A stretch of DNA of 18,428 nt from CAZWCX01 sp964632945 (GCA_964632945.1 CAZWCX010000134.1:1-18428); one strand, 5' to 3'. Shown: positions 9,601 to 15,746, numbered from the stretch's first letter. The notes: a model not told the origin generated them from the sequence alone. Numbers and translations: made by a program.

Positions 9601-10228
9601 CGCGGGCGTGCACCTCGAGCGCGCGCTGCGCATGATCGAGCGCTACCAGTTGCACGAGGGGCGCCCGTGGGTGCTGCTGTTCCTCGCGCAGTTGCAGCAG
9701 CGACTCGGCAAGATGCAGGACGCGGAGGACTATTTCCGTCGCGCGCTGGCCGCGGCCCGGGAATCGCCGGCGGCGGGCGACCTGGTGCGCGCGCACGACG
9801 CGTTCGCCCAGTTCCACCTGCGCAACCACCGCCTCGAGGAGGCGGTCCACCACCTGGACGAGGTGGAAAAGACCTCCGCGCGCGCCCCGAATTCCAGCAT
9901 CGAGGGGAGCCTTCTGCGCACGCACGGAATGCTGGCCGACCTCGCCGGGCGTCCGGAAGAGGCGCAATCGCTCCTGGAGCGGTCGGTGGCGGTCTTCGAG
10001 CGCCTGCACCATCCGTACGAAGCGGCCCGCTCGAAACTCGAACTCGGCATCGTCCTGAATGCGCGCGGCGCCGGTCGGGGAAACCCGCTGCTGGCAGCGG
10101 CCCTGGAAACGTTCACGCGGCTGGGCGCGCGCTTCGACGTCGAGCGGGCGCGCACGGCGCTACAGAAGACCTCGCCTCCGACCGAGCCGGGGTCCGCGCG
10201 AACGGGCGTGCAGGGTCCGCGCGGATAG
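3659..10228 (+). CDS. Giant Ser/Thr protein kinase with two AAA ATPase-TPR modules
   Basis: This 2189-residue protein starts at a TTG. Residues 13-285 are a complete Hanks-type kinase: P-loop GTGGMG 21-26, VALK lysine K43, HRDLKP 145-150 with N152, DFG 165-167, and Ser-Pro-Glu 192-194 in place of the usual APE. Then comes an AAA_16/MalT-like ATPase: FVGR 307-310, Walker A GEAGVGKT 336-343, Walker B LLLFDD ending at D459/D460, then His-Trp-Ala-Asp. TPR-like helices follow (about 735-1225). The set then repeats: FVGR 1247-1250, Walker A GEAGIGKS 1277-1284, Walker B LLLLDD ending at D1402/D1403, and TPRs at about 1685-2170. No signal peptide or transmembrane segment is visible, so it should be cytosolic, unlike PknB-type receptors. 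Kinase-AAA-TPR proteins are a known architecture in large-genome bacteria, where they are thought to act as signalling scaffolds; the substrate is unknown. It seems to be a single-gene unit. Confidence 0.93.
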   Translation: MSDSVVPLLIDGRYEVLTQIGTGGMGTVYRVRDRTSGAEVALKMMGPGDDVSPTAQHRFKREFRALSRLSHPNIVRVYEYGSHEKSLYYTMDYIEGRSLKEFADQDRPLSRTGPIAFQTYLKRVTDYVGQALEALDHVHRSGIVHRDLKPTNVLVGPQGQVRIMDFGLASDLEASVTITKVGTLMGTVAYMSPEQAQGRRIDHRSDLYSIGVILYELATGERPFSHANPVTLVRKHIVERPLPPSRLVAEIPEWLEAIILKLLEKDPVDRFQTAGEVLAALKEPETIAHVRASFPDAAKPGFAQTRFVGREKEMERLDRVLDDVLKSHGKFVLVTGEAGVGKTRLVEELKAGAFLEGFRFLRGACYEKEGLFYQPFVEVIGQYNNAVGKYDSEWEEKVFGPYGRELARLVPALQQRSFVQRLPTAPALPDEEEKLRRFDAVTRFLINVSRIEPLLLLFDDLHWADELSRELIHYLVRNIEGERVFVIGTYRVEEMVQRGRRRHPLEEVLTSMDKERRIAERVELQRLDPTQTEEMLAGILGSDTIPEALIAFVYAKTGGNPFMVEEYLRTLTESGSVRVTAAGVQAKGLEAVDLPASVGDLIERRLATLAEGAREAATVAAVIGVQFEFDVLLRVVEDEEELLLDILDEMLRLKLVGETEGLGEEMYEFTHPMIREVLYSGLNRRKRKRLHKRVAQAVEARAKAAGVPIEDSAAVESLAYHFRQAEEPALALPHEVAAGHKAFRAYANEAAIRHYEAALEALKDDLSIEGVRKKRDLLANLVESLDRKGRWEDALRMGETLVHASQALDEPERVAEAYRRRGQILHRMGRFDPAMTEYDRALRALSGRAESLESMRILRELGKVYFFTNEMGLAGKLCSRALAIGEALGAAGELGQLHNLLGNIHRMKGATADAVAAYEKAYEVFHKAGDHRGLLSVLNNLGAIWEANFDLERGLDYKRKGLELAKRIGDVSFTGWLTMAIAVSQTQSGAWDEAEEYLTQAEGIATRIGDQRNLLRIHFNRGRLQYLRGDLRAAMVFMEKSRNLAVEVADYAMDASARIYFANIYRRMGKLGTALACAMEVERAARAQGGEVALMEAVATQAEVHRDMGNLDVARSCIDEALGMSAQLQRRFAHAENNMILGTIEREMQRYPEAEQALARAEQMFREIKSPYEIAVASFELGVSLLRAGGRDRATEAARRLQDALGVFQKLGAQIEVQRAKRELARLLPAAVGVTDSAESLLQAPAFVGRAKELETLEQTLHHAVQQREGRFVLVTGEAGIGKSKLLEEFARRASGRGIPALQGSFRREANESSFQPFVPLLRDCLAQLETLESRAEVQTKLGAILSVILRFQPEWVQNETFQGIAPAFPLSPNEDRFRLFDAMLRLITATAAHRGALLLLDDLHYADEASMGLLHFLVRNLRDQPVAVLAAVNAQERRADGGPFVAVKQELTRERLIQTLDLGPIPFPLVDPFVHGMLGTDQECGRLLEMIWEKSEGNPLFIRELVRTLVQSGLLSRPDVRQPWKIADEVFGMGLPRSLTDLIVGRFAHVVPAGMRVLELASALGREFEFELLLEAVRLLEEPEVAEDEDGLLDLLDDLIRQQILEEAPTRIRKRDTYRFVQGKFQEVIYDRLSPEARRKVHAAAGRALERTYLKEVEAISGELAHHFTRAKEPARAVKYARVAGQRAQALYSNSDAIRYYESALEMIAAQPTLAPMEDRIDILGRLADVYSHTGQTEEAVGRLQRAIDLLRGEGNPELQAGLYLKLSRCKEDRGLFDEAIGHYEDALRMLEGRGDTVIAAKAYLAMGWIQYLRRDLPKAAAYTDSARQITDRLGDKALTMTMLNSLGIIATDMGRSEEALAHFERAEKIAADLGDKVRIAVVANNQARVHLEFLGDPLKAHALFERALQLNEEIGNFQALAGLHNNVGRSWLELGEWDRAKEHMMKSLELASRLSNPRWTYIAHVGLGNLFLFRGDLTSAGVHLERALRMIERYQLHEGRPWVLLFLAQLQQRLGKMQDAEDYFRRALAAARESPAAGDLVRAHDAFAQFHLRNHRLEEAVHHLDEVEKTSARAPNSSIEGSLLRTHGMLADLAGRPEEAQSLLERSVAVFERLHHPYEAARSKLELGIVLNARGAGRGNPLLAAALETFTRLGARFDVERARTALQKTSPPTEPGSARTGVQGPRG

Positions 10229-10258
10229 CGCCGTGAAGTTCCGCCGCAGCGGTTCCCC

Positions 10259-10287
10259 TTCCCATCGACCCGCAGCCGCGCTAGAAT
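10259..10287 (+). promoter_or_regulatory. Putative promoter of the BtpA-ABC-archease-rtcB operon
   Basis: TAGAAT (10282-10287) is a strong -10 hexamer. A weaker TTCCCA lies 17 nt upstream (10259-10264). The site falls in the only gap (10229-10329) before five closely packed genes, 42 nt ahead of the first start. Confidence 0.5.
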
Positions 10288-10329
10288 GCTCGCCCGAATG
10301 CGACTCCCTTGCTCCGGAGGATCGTCCGC

Positions 10330-11141
10330 GTGTCTGCTCCGGCTTGCAATCCGGTCCCGCCGTTCCGCGCCCCCGCGCCCGTCATCGGCATGGTCCATCT
10401 CGCGCCGCTCCCCGGCAGCCCCGGCTACCGGGGCTCCATGTCCGACGTGATCGCCCGCGCCGCGCGCGACGCCGACGCCCTGGTCGCGGGCGGCGTCGAC
10501 GCCGTCCTGTTCGAGAACTTCGGGGACGTCCCGTTCTACCCGGACCGGGTCCCGGCCGAGACGATCGCCGCCATGACCCGCGCGATCGCGGAAATCCGTC
10601 CGCGCCTGGGCATCCCGTTCGGCGTCAACGTGCTGCGCAACGACGCGCGGGCGGCCCTCGGAATCGCCGCCGCGACCGGCGCCGCCTTCGTGAGGGTCAA
10701 CGTTCACACCGGCGCGATGGTGGCCGACCAGGGGCTCCTGCAGGGAACCGCCCACGAGACCATCCGCGAGCGCGACCGCTTCGCCCCGCGCGTCCTCGTC
10801 TACGCCGATTGTGGCGTCAAACATGCCGCGCCGCTGGCCGCGCGCCCGCTCGCCCACGAGGTGGAGGACCTGTTCGAGCGCGGCCTGGCGGATGCCGTCG
10901 TCCTCACCGGCCCCGCGACGGGCGCCCCGCTCGACACCGACACCCTCGCCGGCGTCCGCGCCGCTCTCCCGCACGTGCCCATCCTGGTCGGCAGCGGAGT
11001 CACGCGGGAGAATCTGCCGGGGCTGTTTCCGCTCGCCGACGGCTACATCGTCGGCACGACTTTCAAGTCCCGCGGCGTGGTCGCCCGGGCCCGCGTCGCG
11101 GCGTTCACCCGCCGCGCCGTCGCCCTCCGCGCGGGGCGGCC

Positions 11142-11145
<4 letters not shown>
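10330..11145 (+). CDS. BtpA/SgcQ family TIM-barrel protein
   Basis: This is a 271-residue protein of the BtpA/SgcQ family. Recognisable blocks are Val-Ile-Gly-Met-Val-His-Leu-Ala-Pro-Leu-Pro-Gly (18-29), Glu-Asn-Phe-Gly-Asp (62-66), Gly-Val-Asn-Val-Leu-Arg-Asn-Asp (98-105), Val-Asn-Val-His-Thr-Gly-Ala (123-129), Tyr-Ala-Asp-Cys-Gly-Val-Lys (158-164) and a phosphate-binding-like Gly-Ser-Gly-Val-Thr (221-225). BtpA was named for photosystem I biogenesis in cyanobacteria, but the family is widespread in non-photosynthetic bacteria and archaea and its reaction is unsettled. I chose GTG 10330 because GGAGG at 10316-10320 sits 9 nt upstream; an in-frame TTG at 10309 lies upstream of that site. The stop overlaps the next ATG by 4 nt, so it heads the operon. 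Confidence 0.85.
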
Positions 11146-12059
<914 letters not shown>

Positions 12060-12069
12060 GAGGCCGCCG

Positions 12070-12888
12070 ATGCTGGGACGCACGCTGACGCTGCTGGGCA
12101 TCGAATGGCTCAAGCTGCGACGCCAGCCGTTTCCCCTGGTCTGCTCCGCCGCCATCCTGCTCGTGACCGTGGTCACCGCGCTCTTCACCGCGCCCGGTTG
12201 CGAAAACGGGTTCGACAGCCTGGCCCGCTGCCTGAACGCGACCGTGCCGCTCGCGGCGATCTTCCTGGTCGCCCTCGGGGCCCTCCAGTTCTCGTCCGAA
12301 GCCACCCACGGCGTGCTCCGGCTCGTCCTGCCGAAGCCGATCCGGCGTGGCGAGTGGGTCCTGGCCAAGGCCCTCTGTCTGTCCCTGGCGACCGTGCTCC
12401 TGCTGGCGCTCATCGTGGCCGTGGCCGGCGCGGTCGTCGCCGCCCTGCACGGATTCCAGGAGATTCGCGACAAGACCTTCCAGGAGGTGGTGCACCGCGC
12501 CCGGGATGCCATGTTCCGCGACGTCGGCCTCGCGGTCGCCCTCCTGCTGCCGCCCCTGATGGCGGCAGCCCTGTTCGGCTTCCTCTGCTCCACCCTCGTC
12601 GACAACGCCGGCATCGCCGTCGCCGTCGCCGTCGTCGTCTACCTCGTGATCCATGCCGCCGTGCAGGTCGGTTTTCATCACCCCGGCCCGTACAACGGAC
12701 TCCCCGTCTTCTTCTCCTCCTTCCTCGGTTGGCCGATCGATGCGATCGATCAGTTCAGCCGCGGCATCTACACCTACCGCTGGAAACCGCACCACCTCGC
12801 CCTCAACGTCGCGGTCCCCTTCGGCTACTGGCTCGCCCAGCTGGTCGCCGCCTGGCTCTGGTTCCGCCGAAAGGACGTGCTTTCCTGA
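12070..12888 (+). CDS. ABC-2 type permease
   Basis: This is a 272-residue integral membrane protein with about six hydrophobic segments (approximately 20-40, 57-75, 101-125, 152-174, 178-200 and 246-266). The Ser-Ser-Glu-Ala-Thr-His-Gly segment at about 75-81, followed by Leu-Pro-Lys-Pro-Ile-Arg-Arg, is the ABC-2 permease cytosolic signature region. An AGGAGG at 12058-12063, overlapping the stop of the ATPase gene, lies 6 nt before the ATG and fixes the start. It forms the transporter with the preceding ATPase. Its stop overlaps the archease start by 1 nt (TGATG), tying an export system to RNA-repair genes on one transcript. Confidence 0.87.
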   Translation: MLGRTLTLLGIEWLKLRRQPFPLVCSAAILLVTVVTALFTAPGCENGFDSLARCLNATVPLAAIFLVALGALQFSSEATHGVLRLVLPKPIRRGEWVLAKALCLSLATVLLLALIVAVAGAVVAALHGFQEIRDKTFQEVVHRARDAMFRDVGLAVALLLPPLMAAALFGFLCSTLVDNAGIAVAVAVVVYLVIHAAVQVGFHHPGPYNGLPVFFSSFLGWPIDAIDQFSRGIYTYRWKPHHLALNVAVPFGYWLAQLVAAWLWFRRKDVLS

Positions 12889-13310
12889 TGGCCAAGGACT
12901 TCTACCGCACCATCGACCATACCGGCGACCTCGGCATCGTCGTCACGGGCAAGGACCGCGCCGAGCTCTACGCCAACGCGGCCCGCGCCATGTTCGACAT
13001 CCTCTGCGATACCGAAAAGGTCAACATCGGCGTGGCCGATACCGTCCACGCGGAGGGATGCAATCCGTCGGACCTCCTCAAGAACTGGCTCACGATGCTG
13101 CACATGCGCTATTGCGTCTTCAAGATGCTGTACGACCAGTTCACCATCACCGAAGTGACCGATACCTACCTGATCGGGTTCGCCGAGGGCGAACCGCTCG
13201 ATCCGGAGCGCCATGAGATCTTTCGCGAAATCAAGGCGGTGACGTATCATCAACTGGAGGTGCGTCAGACGCCGTTGGGCTGGGAGGCCCAGGTCATCTT
13301 CGATCTGTGA
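12888..13310 (+). CDS. Archease, activator of the RNA ligase RtcB
   Basis: This is a 140-residue protein, a normal length for archease. The family pattern is clear: Tyr-Arg-Thr-Ile-Asp-His-Thr-Gly-Asp-Leu-Gly-Ile near the N-terminus, where the family has Asp-His-Thr-Ala-Asp. The C-terminus is Ala-Val-Thr-Tyr-His-Gln-Leu, then Gly-Trp-Glu-Ala-Gln-Val-Ile-Phe-Asp-Leu, ending with the Asp-containing tail that completes the metal site. Archease accelerates RtcB guanylylation and allows multiple turnover, and the two genes are adjacent in many genomes. Here it overlaps the permease stop by 1 nt and ends 7 nt before rtcB, so it is almost certainly co-translated with the ligase. The pairing supports the identity of the downstream interrupted gene as a functional RtcB. 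Confidence 0.93.
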   Translation: MAKDFYRTIDHTGDLGIVVTGKDRAELYANAARAMFDILCDTEKVNIGVADTVHAEGCNPSDLLKNWLTMLHMRYCVFKMLYDQFTITEVTDTYLIGFAEGEPLDPERHEIFREIKAVTYHQLEVRQTPLGWEAQVIFDL

Positions 13311-13317
13311 GGATCCG

Positions 13318-14781
13318 ATGGGACGCGACCGGGACGAATCCGGACTTGCCATCCGCCGGCTCTCCGAGTGCTGCTGGGAGATTCCGAAGCAGGGCGGCAT
13401 GCGCGTGCCCGGGCGGATCTACGCCAACGACGCGCTCATGCAACTGCTCGAGAAGGACCAGGCGCCGCGACAGGTCGCCAATGTCGCCCACATGCCGGGA
13501 ATCGTGAAGTACTCGATCGCGATGCCGGATATCCACTGGGGGTACGGCTTTCCCATCGGCGGCGTGGCCGCCTTCGACGCCGAGGAAGGCGTCATCTCGC
13601 CCGGCGGAGTCGGGTACGACATCAACTGAGGGGTTCGCCTCCTGAGGACCGGTCTGGTCCTCGACGACGTGAAGTCGCGAATCACCGAGATCGTCAAGGC
13701 CCTCTACCGGACCATCCCCACCGGCGTGGGCCGCGGCGGCGCGATCGCCAAGCTGAACGAAAAGGAGGAGCGCCGCCTCCTCACCGAAGGCGCGCGCTGG
13801 GCGATCCAGCGCGGCTTCGGACGCGAATCCGATCTCCGCTACATCGAGGACGGCGGCACCATGCCCGGCGCCGAGCCCGACGTCCTGTCCAAGCACGCGC
13901 TCACGCGCGGACTCGACCAGGTCGGCACGCTGGGCTCCGGGAACCACTTCCTCGAGGTCGACGTCGTCGAGGAGATCTTCCTCCCCGAGGTCGCCGAGCG
14001 ACTCGGCCTGGTCAAGGACGGCATCGCCATCGGCATCCACACGGGCTCGCGCGGCCTCGGCTACCAGGTTTGCGACGACTCCATCGGCCGCCACATGCGC
14101 TCGATGGATCGATACCGCATCCAGTTGCCCGACCCGCAACTCGCCTGCGCCCCGCTGCGCTCGCCCGAGGGCCGGGAGTACCTCGCCGCCATGTCCTGTG
14201 CGGCAAACTTCGCCTGGGTCAACCGCCAGGTGATCATGACCCTCGCCGAACAGGCGATCGCCAAGGCCTTGGGCGTCCCCCGCGATACGCTGGGCTTCCG
14301 CCTCATCTACGACGTCTGCCACAACATCGCCAAGTTCGAGGAGCACGAGGTCGACGGACGCATGATGCGCGTCGTCGTCCACCGCAAGGGGGCCACCCGC
14401 GCCTACGCCGCCGGCCACCCCCTCGTGCCCGAGGCGTATCGCGACATGGGCCAGCCGGTGCTCGTCCCCGGAGACATGGGACGCGCGTCCTACCTGCTGC
14501 TGGGCGCCCCGGGGGCCATGCGGGAGACCTTCGGCTCCTCCTGCCACGGCGCCGGCCGCGTCGCGAGCCGTTCCAAGATGGTCCGTCAGACCCAGGGGAG
14601 GGATCTCTTCCGCGAAATGGCCGATCTCGGCGTGGTCGTGATGTCCAAGTCACGCCACTCGGTCGCGGAGGAAATGCCGGAAGCGTACAAGGACGTCACC
14701 GACGTCGTGGACACCATCGAGGCGGCGGGGATCAGTCACAAAATCGTCAGGCTGCGGCCGATCGGGGTGATCAAGGGGTAA
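13318..14781 (+). CDS. rtcB: RtcB RNA ligase, apparent selenoprotein (Sec104)
   Basis: Read through one in-frame UGA, this is a 487-residue RtcB, the length of the family. RtcB joins RNA 3'-phosphate or 2',3'-cyclic phosphate ends to 5'-OH using GTP and Mn2+, in tRNA splicing or RNA repair. All catalytic elements are present: Asp101, UGA at codon 104 in place of the metal-ligand Cys, Asn209 and His210 in Gly-Ser-Gly-Asn-His, His241 in His-Thr-Gly-Ser-Arg-Gly, His335 in Cys-His-Asn-Ile-Ala-Lys, the guanylylated His410 in Cys-His-Gly-Ala-Gly-Arg, and Lys486 near the C-terminus. From memory, these sit 6-7 residues after the Pyrococcus horikoshii positions (C98, N202, H203, H234, H329, H404, K480), so nothing is missing at the UGA. 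A selenocysteine-insertion-like hairpin follows the UGA. GAGG at 13309-13312 precedes the ATG. The real stop is UAA. Alternatives are a Cys-to-stop mutation or a base-call error, but the hairpin argues against both. Confidence 0.9.
13627..13629 (+). other. In-frame UGA, predicted selenocysteine codon 104 of RtcB
   Basis: The codon lies between Gly-Gly-Val-Gly-Tyr-Asp-Ile-Asn and Gly-Val-Arg-Leu-Leu-Arg-Thr. RtcB proteins have Asp-Ile-Asn-Cys-Gly-Val-Arg-Leu here, and that cysteine binds both catalytic manganese ions. The frame is open on both sides with no insertion or deletion, and UGA differs from the Cys codons UGU and UGC only in the third base. If read as stop, the product would be 103 residues and lack the whole ligase core. 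Confidence 0.85.
13630..13681 (+). promoter_or_regulatory. Bacterial SECIS-like hairpin after the rtcB UGA
   Basis: GAGGACC (13644-13650) and GGTCCTC (13656-13662) are perfectly complementary over 7 bp and enclose the 5-nt loop GGTCT (13651-13655). A T-G wobble (13643/13663) can extend the stem. The loop starts 21 nt after the UGA. In E. coli fdhF the SelB-recognised loop also reads GGUCU and lies about 18 nt after the UGA, so position and loop both fit a bacterial selenocysteine insertion element. A possible lower helix pairs TTCGC (13634-13638) with GCGAA (13677-13681) across unpaired stretches; that part is speculative. The stem uses an AGG arginine codon, which is rare in this gene, consistent with selection on RNA structure. 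Confidence 0.82.
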
Positions 14782-14808
14782 GCGGCCCTCGCCGGACCTG
14801 CCGCGGGT

Positions 14809-14982
14809 CTACCAGTTCCCCGAACCCGCCCCCACCCCCGTCTTCGCCCCGTAATGGAACCACTTCTTGAAGCCGTCGTAGCAGGTCCGGCACAGAAACT
14901 GGACGCGCTCCTCGAACTTCACGAATTGGTGGGTCGGAATGTACTCCTGCCCCTTGCAGCGTACGCAGGTGTGCTTTTCCAT
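14809..14982 (-). CDS. Small 4-Cys zinc-ribbon protein (paralogue A)
   Basis: This is a 57-residue protein of unknown function. It has two CxxC knuckles, C6/C9 and C31/C34, the spacing expected of a small zinc ribbon, with Ile-Pro-Thr-His-Gln between them and an aromatic tail Phe-Lys-Lys-Trp-Phe, then a Gly-rich end. The start at 14982 is chosen because GGAGGG (14995-14990 on this strand) lies 7 nt upstream; an upstream in-frame start at 15012 would place that site inside the gene. It is convergent with rtcB, 27 nt from its stop, and divergent from a clear paralogue at 15328. No signal peptide, so cytosolic. It may bind nucleic acid or a protein partner; nothing in the sequence decides this. 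Confidence 0.75.
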   Translation of the reverse strand: MEKHTCVRCKGQEYIPTHQFVKFEERVQFLCRTCYDGFKKWFHYGAKTGVGAGSGNW

Positions 14983-15077
14983 CCGCGTTCCCTCCGGTCC
15001 TCGAGGCCTCACCCGTTCCCCCTCATGCTCTCATCGTCCAAGCCCCGGCGAACCTTGGGAGAATTTTGATCCGTTGG

Positions 15078-15109
15078 CGTTACGAGATGAAACGTCCGTG
15101 TTCGTAACG
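15078..15109. promoter_or_regulatory. Inverted repeat, candidate operator or activator site
   Basis: CGTTACGA (15078-15085) and TCGTAACG (15102-15109) form a perfect 8-bp inverted repeat separated by 16 nt. Its centre is about 135 nt upstream of the start site predicted from the sigma-54 type promoter, the distance at which sigma-54 enhancer-binding activators usually bind. It is also about 110 nt before the oppositely oriented zinc-ribbon gene, so it could serve both. A role as an RNA hairpin is less likely given the long spacer. Confidence 0.4.
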
Positions 15110-15202
15110 TAATCCCGCCGGCCCGGCACACCGTGGAACTTTTCGATTGCAGTTGCAAGTCTAGTAAAGTAAGGATGTTATGAACTCATCATTGTTGGAT
15201 CG

Positions 15203-15218
15203 TGGCATGGCGCTTGCG
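15203..15218 (+). promoter_or_regulatory. Sigma-54 (RpoN) type promoter
   Basis: TGGCAT-N5-TTGCG keeps the invariant GG (15204-15205) and GC (15216-15217) separated by exactly 10 nt, and matches the -24/-12 consensus TGGCAC-N5-TTGCW in all but two listed bases. Transcription would begin near 15229, about 100 nt before the zinc-ribbon gene at 15328. Confidence 0.6.
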
Positions 15219-15327
15219 TTATGGGTGAGCGTTCCACGGGAATGGAGAAAACGAAACAATCTCCTGGGATGGCAAGCCACACGGACGGAGATGCGATGAC
15301 CCAGTGATCGACTCGAGGGATACGGCC

Positions 15328-15486
15328 ATGGAAGGGACTCGCTGCAAACGCTGCGGCAAAGAAGAACCGATCCCGACCCACCAGTACGTGAAGTTCGACC
15401 TCGAAATCATGTACGTGTGCCACGGGTGCTGGGAGACCTTCAAGGCCTGGTTCTACAAGGGTCAGTCGCTGGGGATTGCCGCCTGA
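15328..15486 (+). CDS. Small 4-Cys zinc-ribbon protein (paralogue B)
   Basis: This is a 52-residue protein with CxxC pairs C6/C9 and C31/C34, His18 in Ile-Pro-Thr-His-Gln, and an aromatic Phe-Lys-Ala-Trp-Phe segment. It aligns without gaps to the divergent gene at 14809-14982: I count 21 identities in the first 45 residues, with all four Cys in identical positions. The ATG at 15328 is preferred over an in-frame GTG at 15304 because GAGGGA (15315-15320) lies 7 nt before it and because the start then matches the paralogue. It lies downstream of the sigma-54 type promoter and is followed by an intrinsic terminator, so it seems to be a single-gene, RpoN-dependent unit. The function is unknown; it is probably cytosolic and zinc-binding. 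Confidence 0.8.
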   Translation: MEGTRCKRCGKEEPIPTHQYVKFDLEIMYVCHGCWETFKAWFYKGQSLGIAA

Positions 15487-15576
15487 ACGTGGCGCGCCGC
15501 CGCTCGGATCGGACCTTCGACCGCCTGGGAACAGGCATTCGATAAAAACTCCTACGCCCCGGACTCACACACTGTG

Positions 15577-15613
15577 ACACCGGCCCCCTCGCGGCGGCCG
15601 GTGTTACGTTTTT
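15577..15613 (+). terminator. Rho-independent terminator after zinc-ribbon gene B
   Basis: ACACCGGCC (15577-15585) pairs perfectly with GGCCGGTGT (15596-15604) around a 10-nt loop, followed after TACG by a run of five T (15609-15613). It lies 91 nt after the stop of the zinc-ribbon gene. Confidence 0.7.
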
Positions 15614-15716
15614 CGGGGTCCTCGAAGCCGGCGCCGGGTGCGCCTGGGCTGACGCGGGTTTCCTCCGCTGCGGCTCGATCGGCGGTTGGGGGAGGGAGCG
15701 CAGAGAGAGTCGCCCC

Positions 15717-15746
15717 TTGAGTCCGGGGGCACCGTCGAGGTAGAGT
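15717..15746 (+). promoter_or_regulatory. Putative sigma-70 type promoter of the DUF4129/DUF4350 genes
   Basis: TTGAGT (15717-15722) and TAGAGT (15741-15746) are spaced 18 nt, 54 nt before the start codon of the DUF4129 gene and downstream of the preceding terminator. Confidence 0.45.

Larger units (their letters stand above)
14983..15327. other. 345-nt divergent intergenic region between the zinc-ribbon paralogues
   Basis: This region is noticeably richer in A+T than its surroundings. It holds an 8-bp inverted repeat (15078-15109), an A/T-rich patch at about 15165-15180 and a sigma-54 type promoter (15203-15218). I see no convincing gene. A 39-codon reading frame at 15180-15299 overlaps the promoter and looks accidental. 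Confidence 0.6.

Noticed and set aside
3137..10012. 2291-residue open frame on the minus strand
   Set aside because: It lies antisense to a protein with clear kinase, AAA and TPR motifs; its translation is low-complexity Arg/Leu/Gln/His-rich and shows no recognisable domain.
13318..13629. rtcB as a pseudogene or assembly error
   Set aside because: The interruption is one codon at the one position where Sec makes chemical sense, a matching hairpin follows, and no other damage is seen over 487 codons. A base-call error cannot be fully excluded without reads.
13627..13629. Genome-wide reassignment of UGA to an amino acid
   Set aside because: UGA terminates nosD, nosF, nosY, nosL, the cytochrome, the BtpA-family gene, the ABC permease, archease, zinc-ribbon B and the DUF4129 gene at the expected family lengths.
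13669..14781. Separate gene starting at GTG 13669 as a stand-alone truncated RtcB
   Set aside because: It would lack the conserved N-terminal quarter and metal ligands Asp101 and the Cys/Sec. The upstream part is in the same frame and fully conserved, so read-through is the better model.
15180..15299. 39-codon reading frame in the zinc-ribbon intergenic region
   Set aside because: It overlaps the sigma-54 type promoter, has only a poor upstream AAGGA at short spacing, and its translation shows no recognisable feature.
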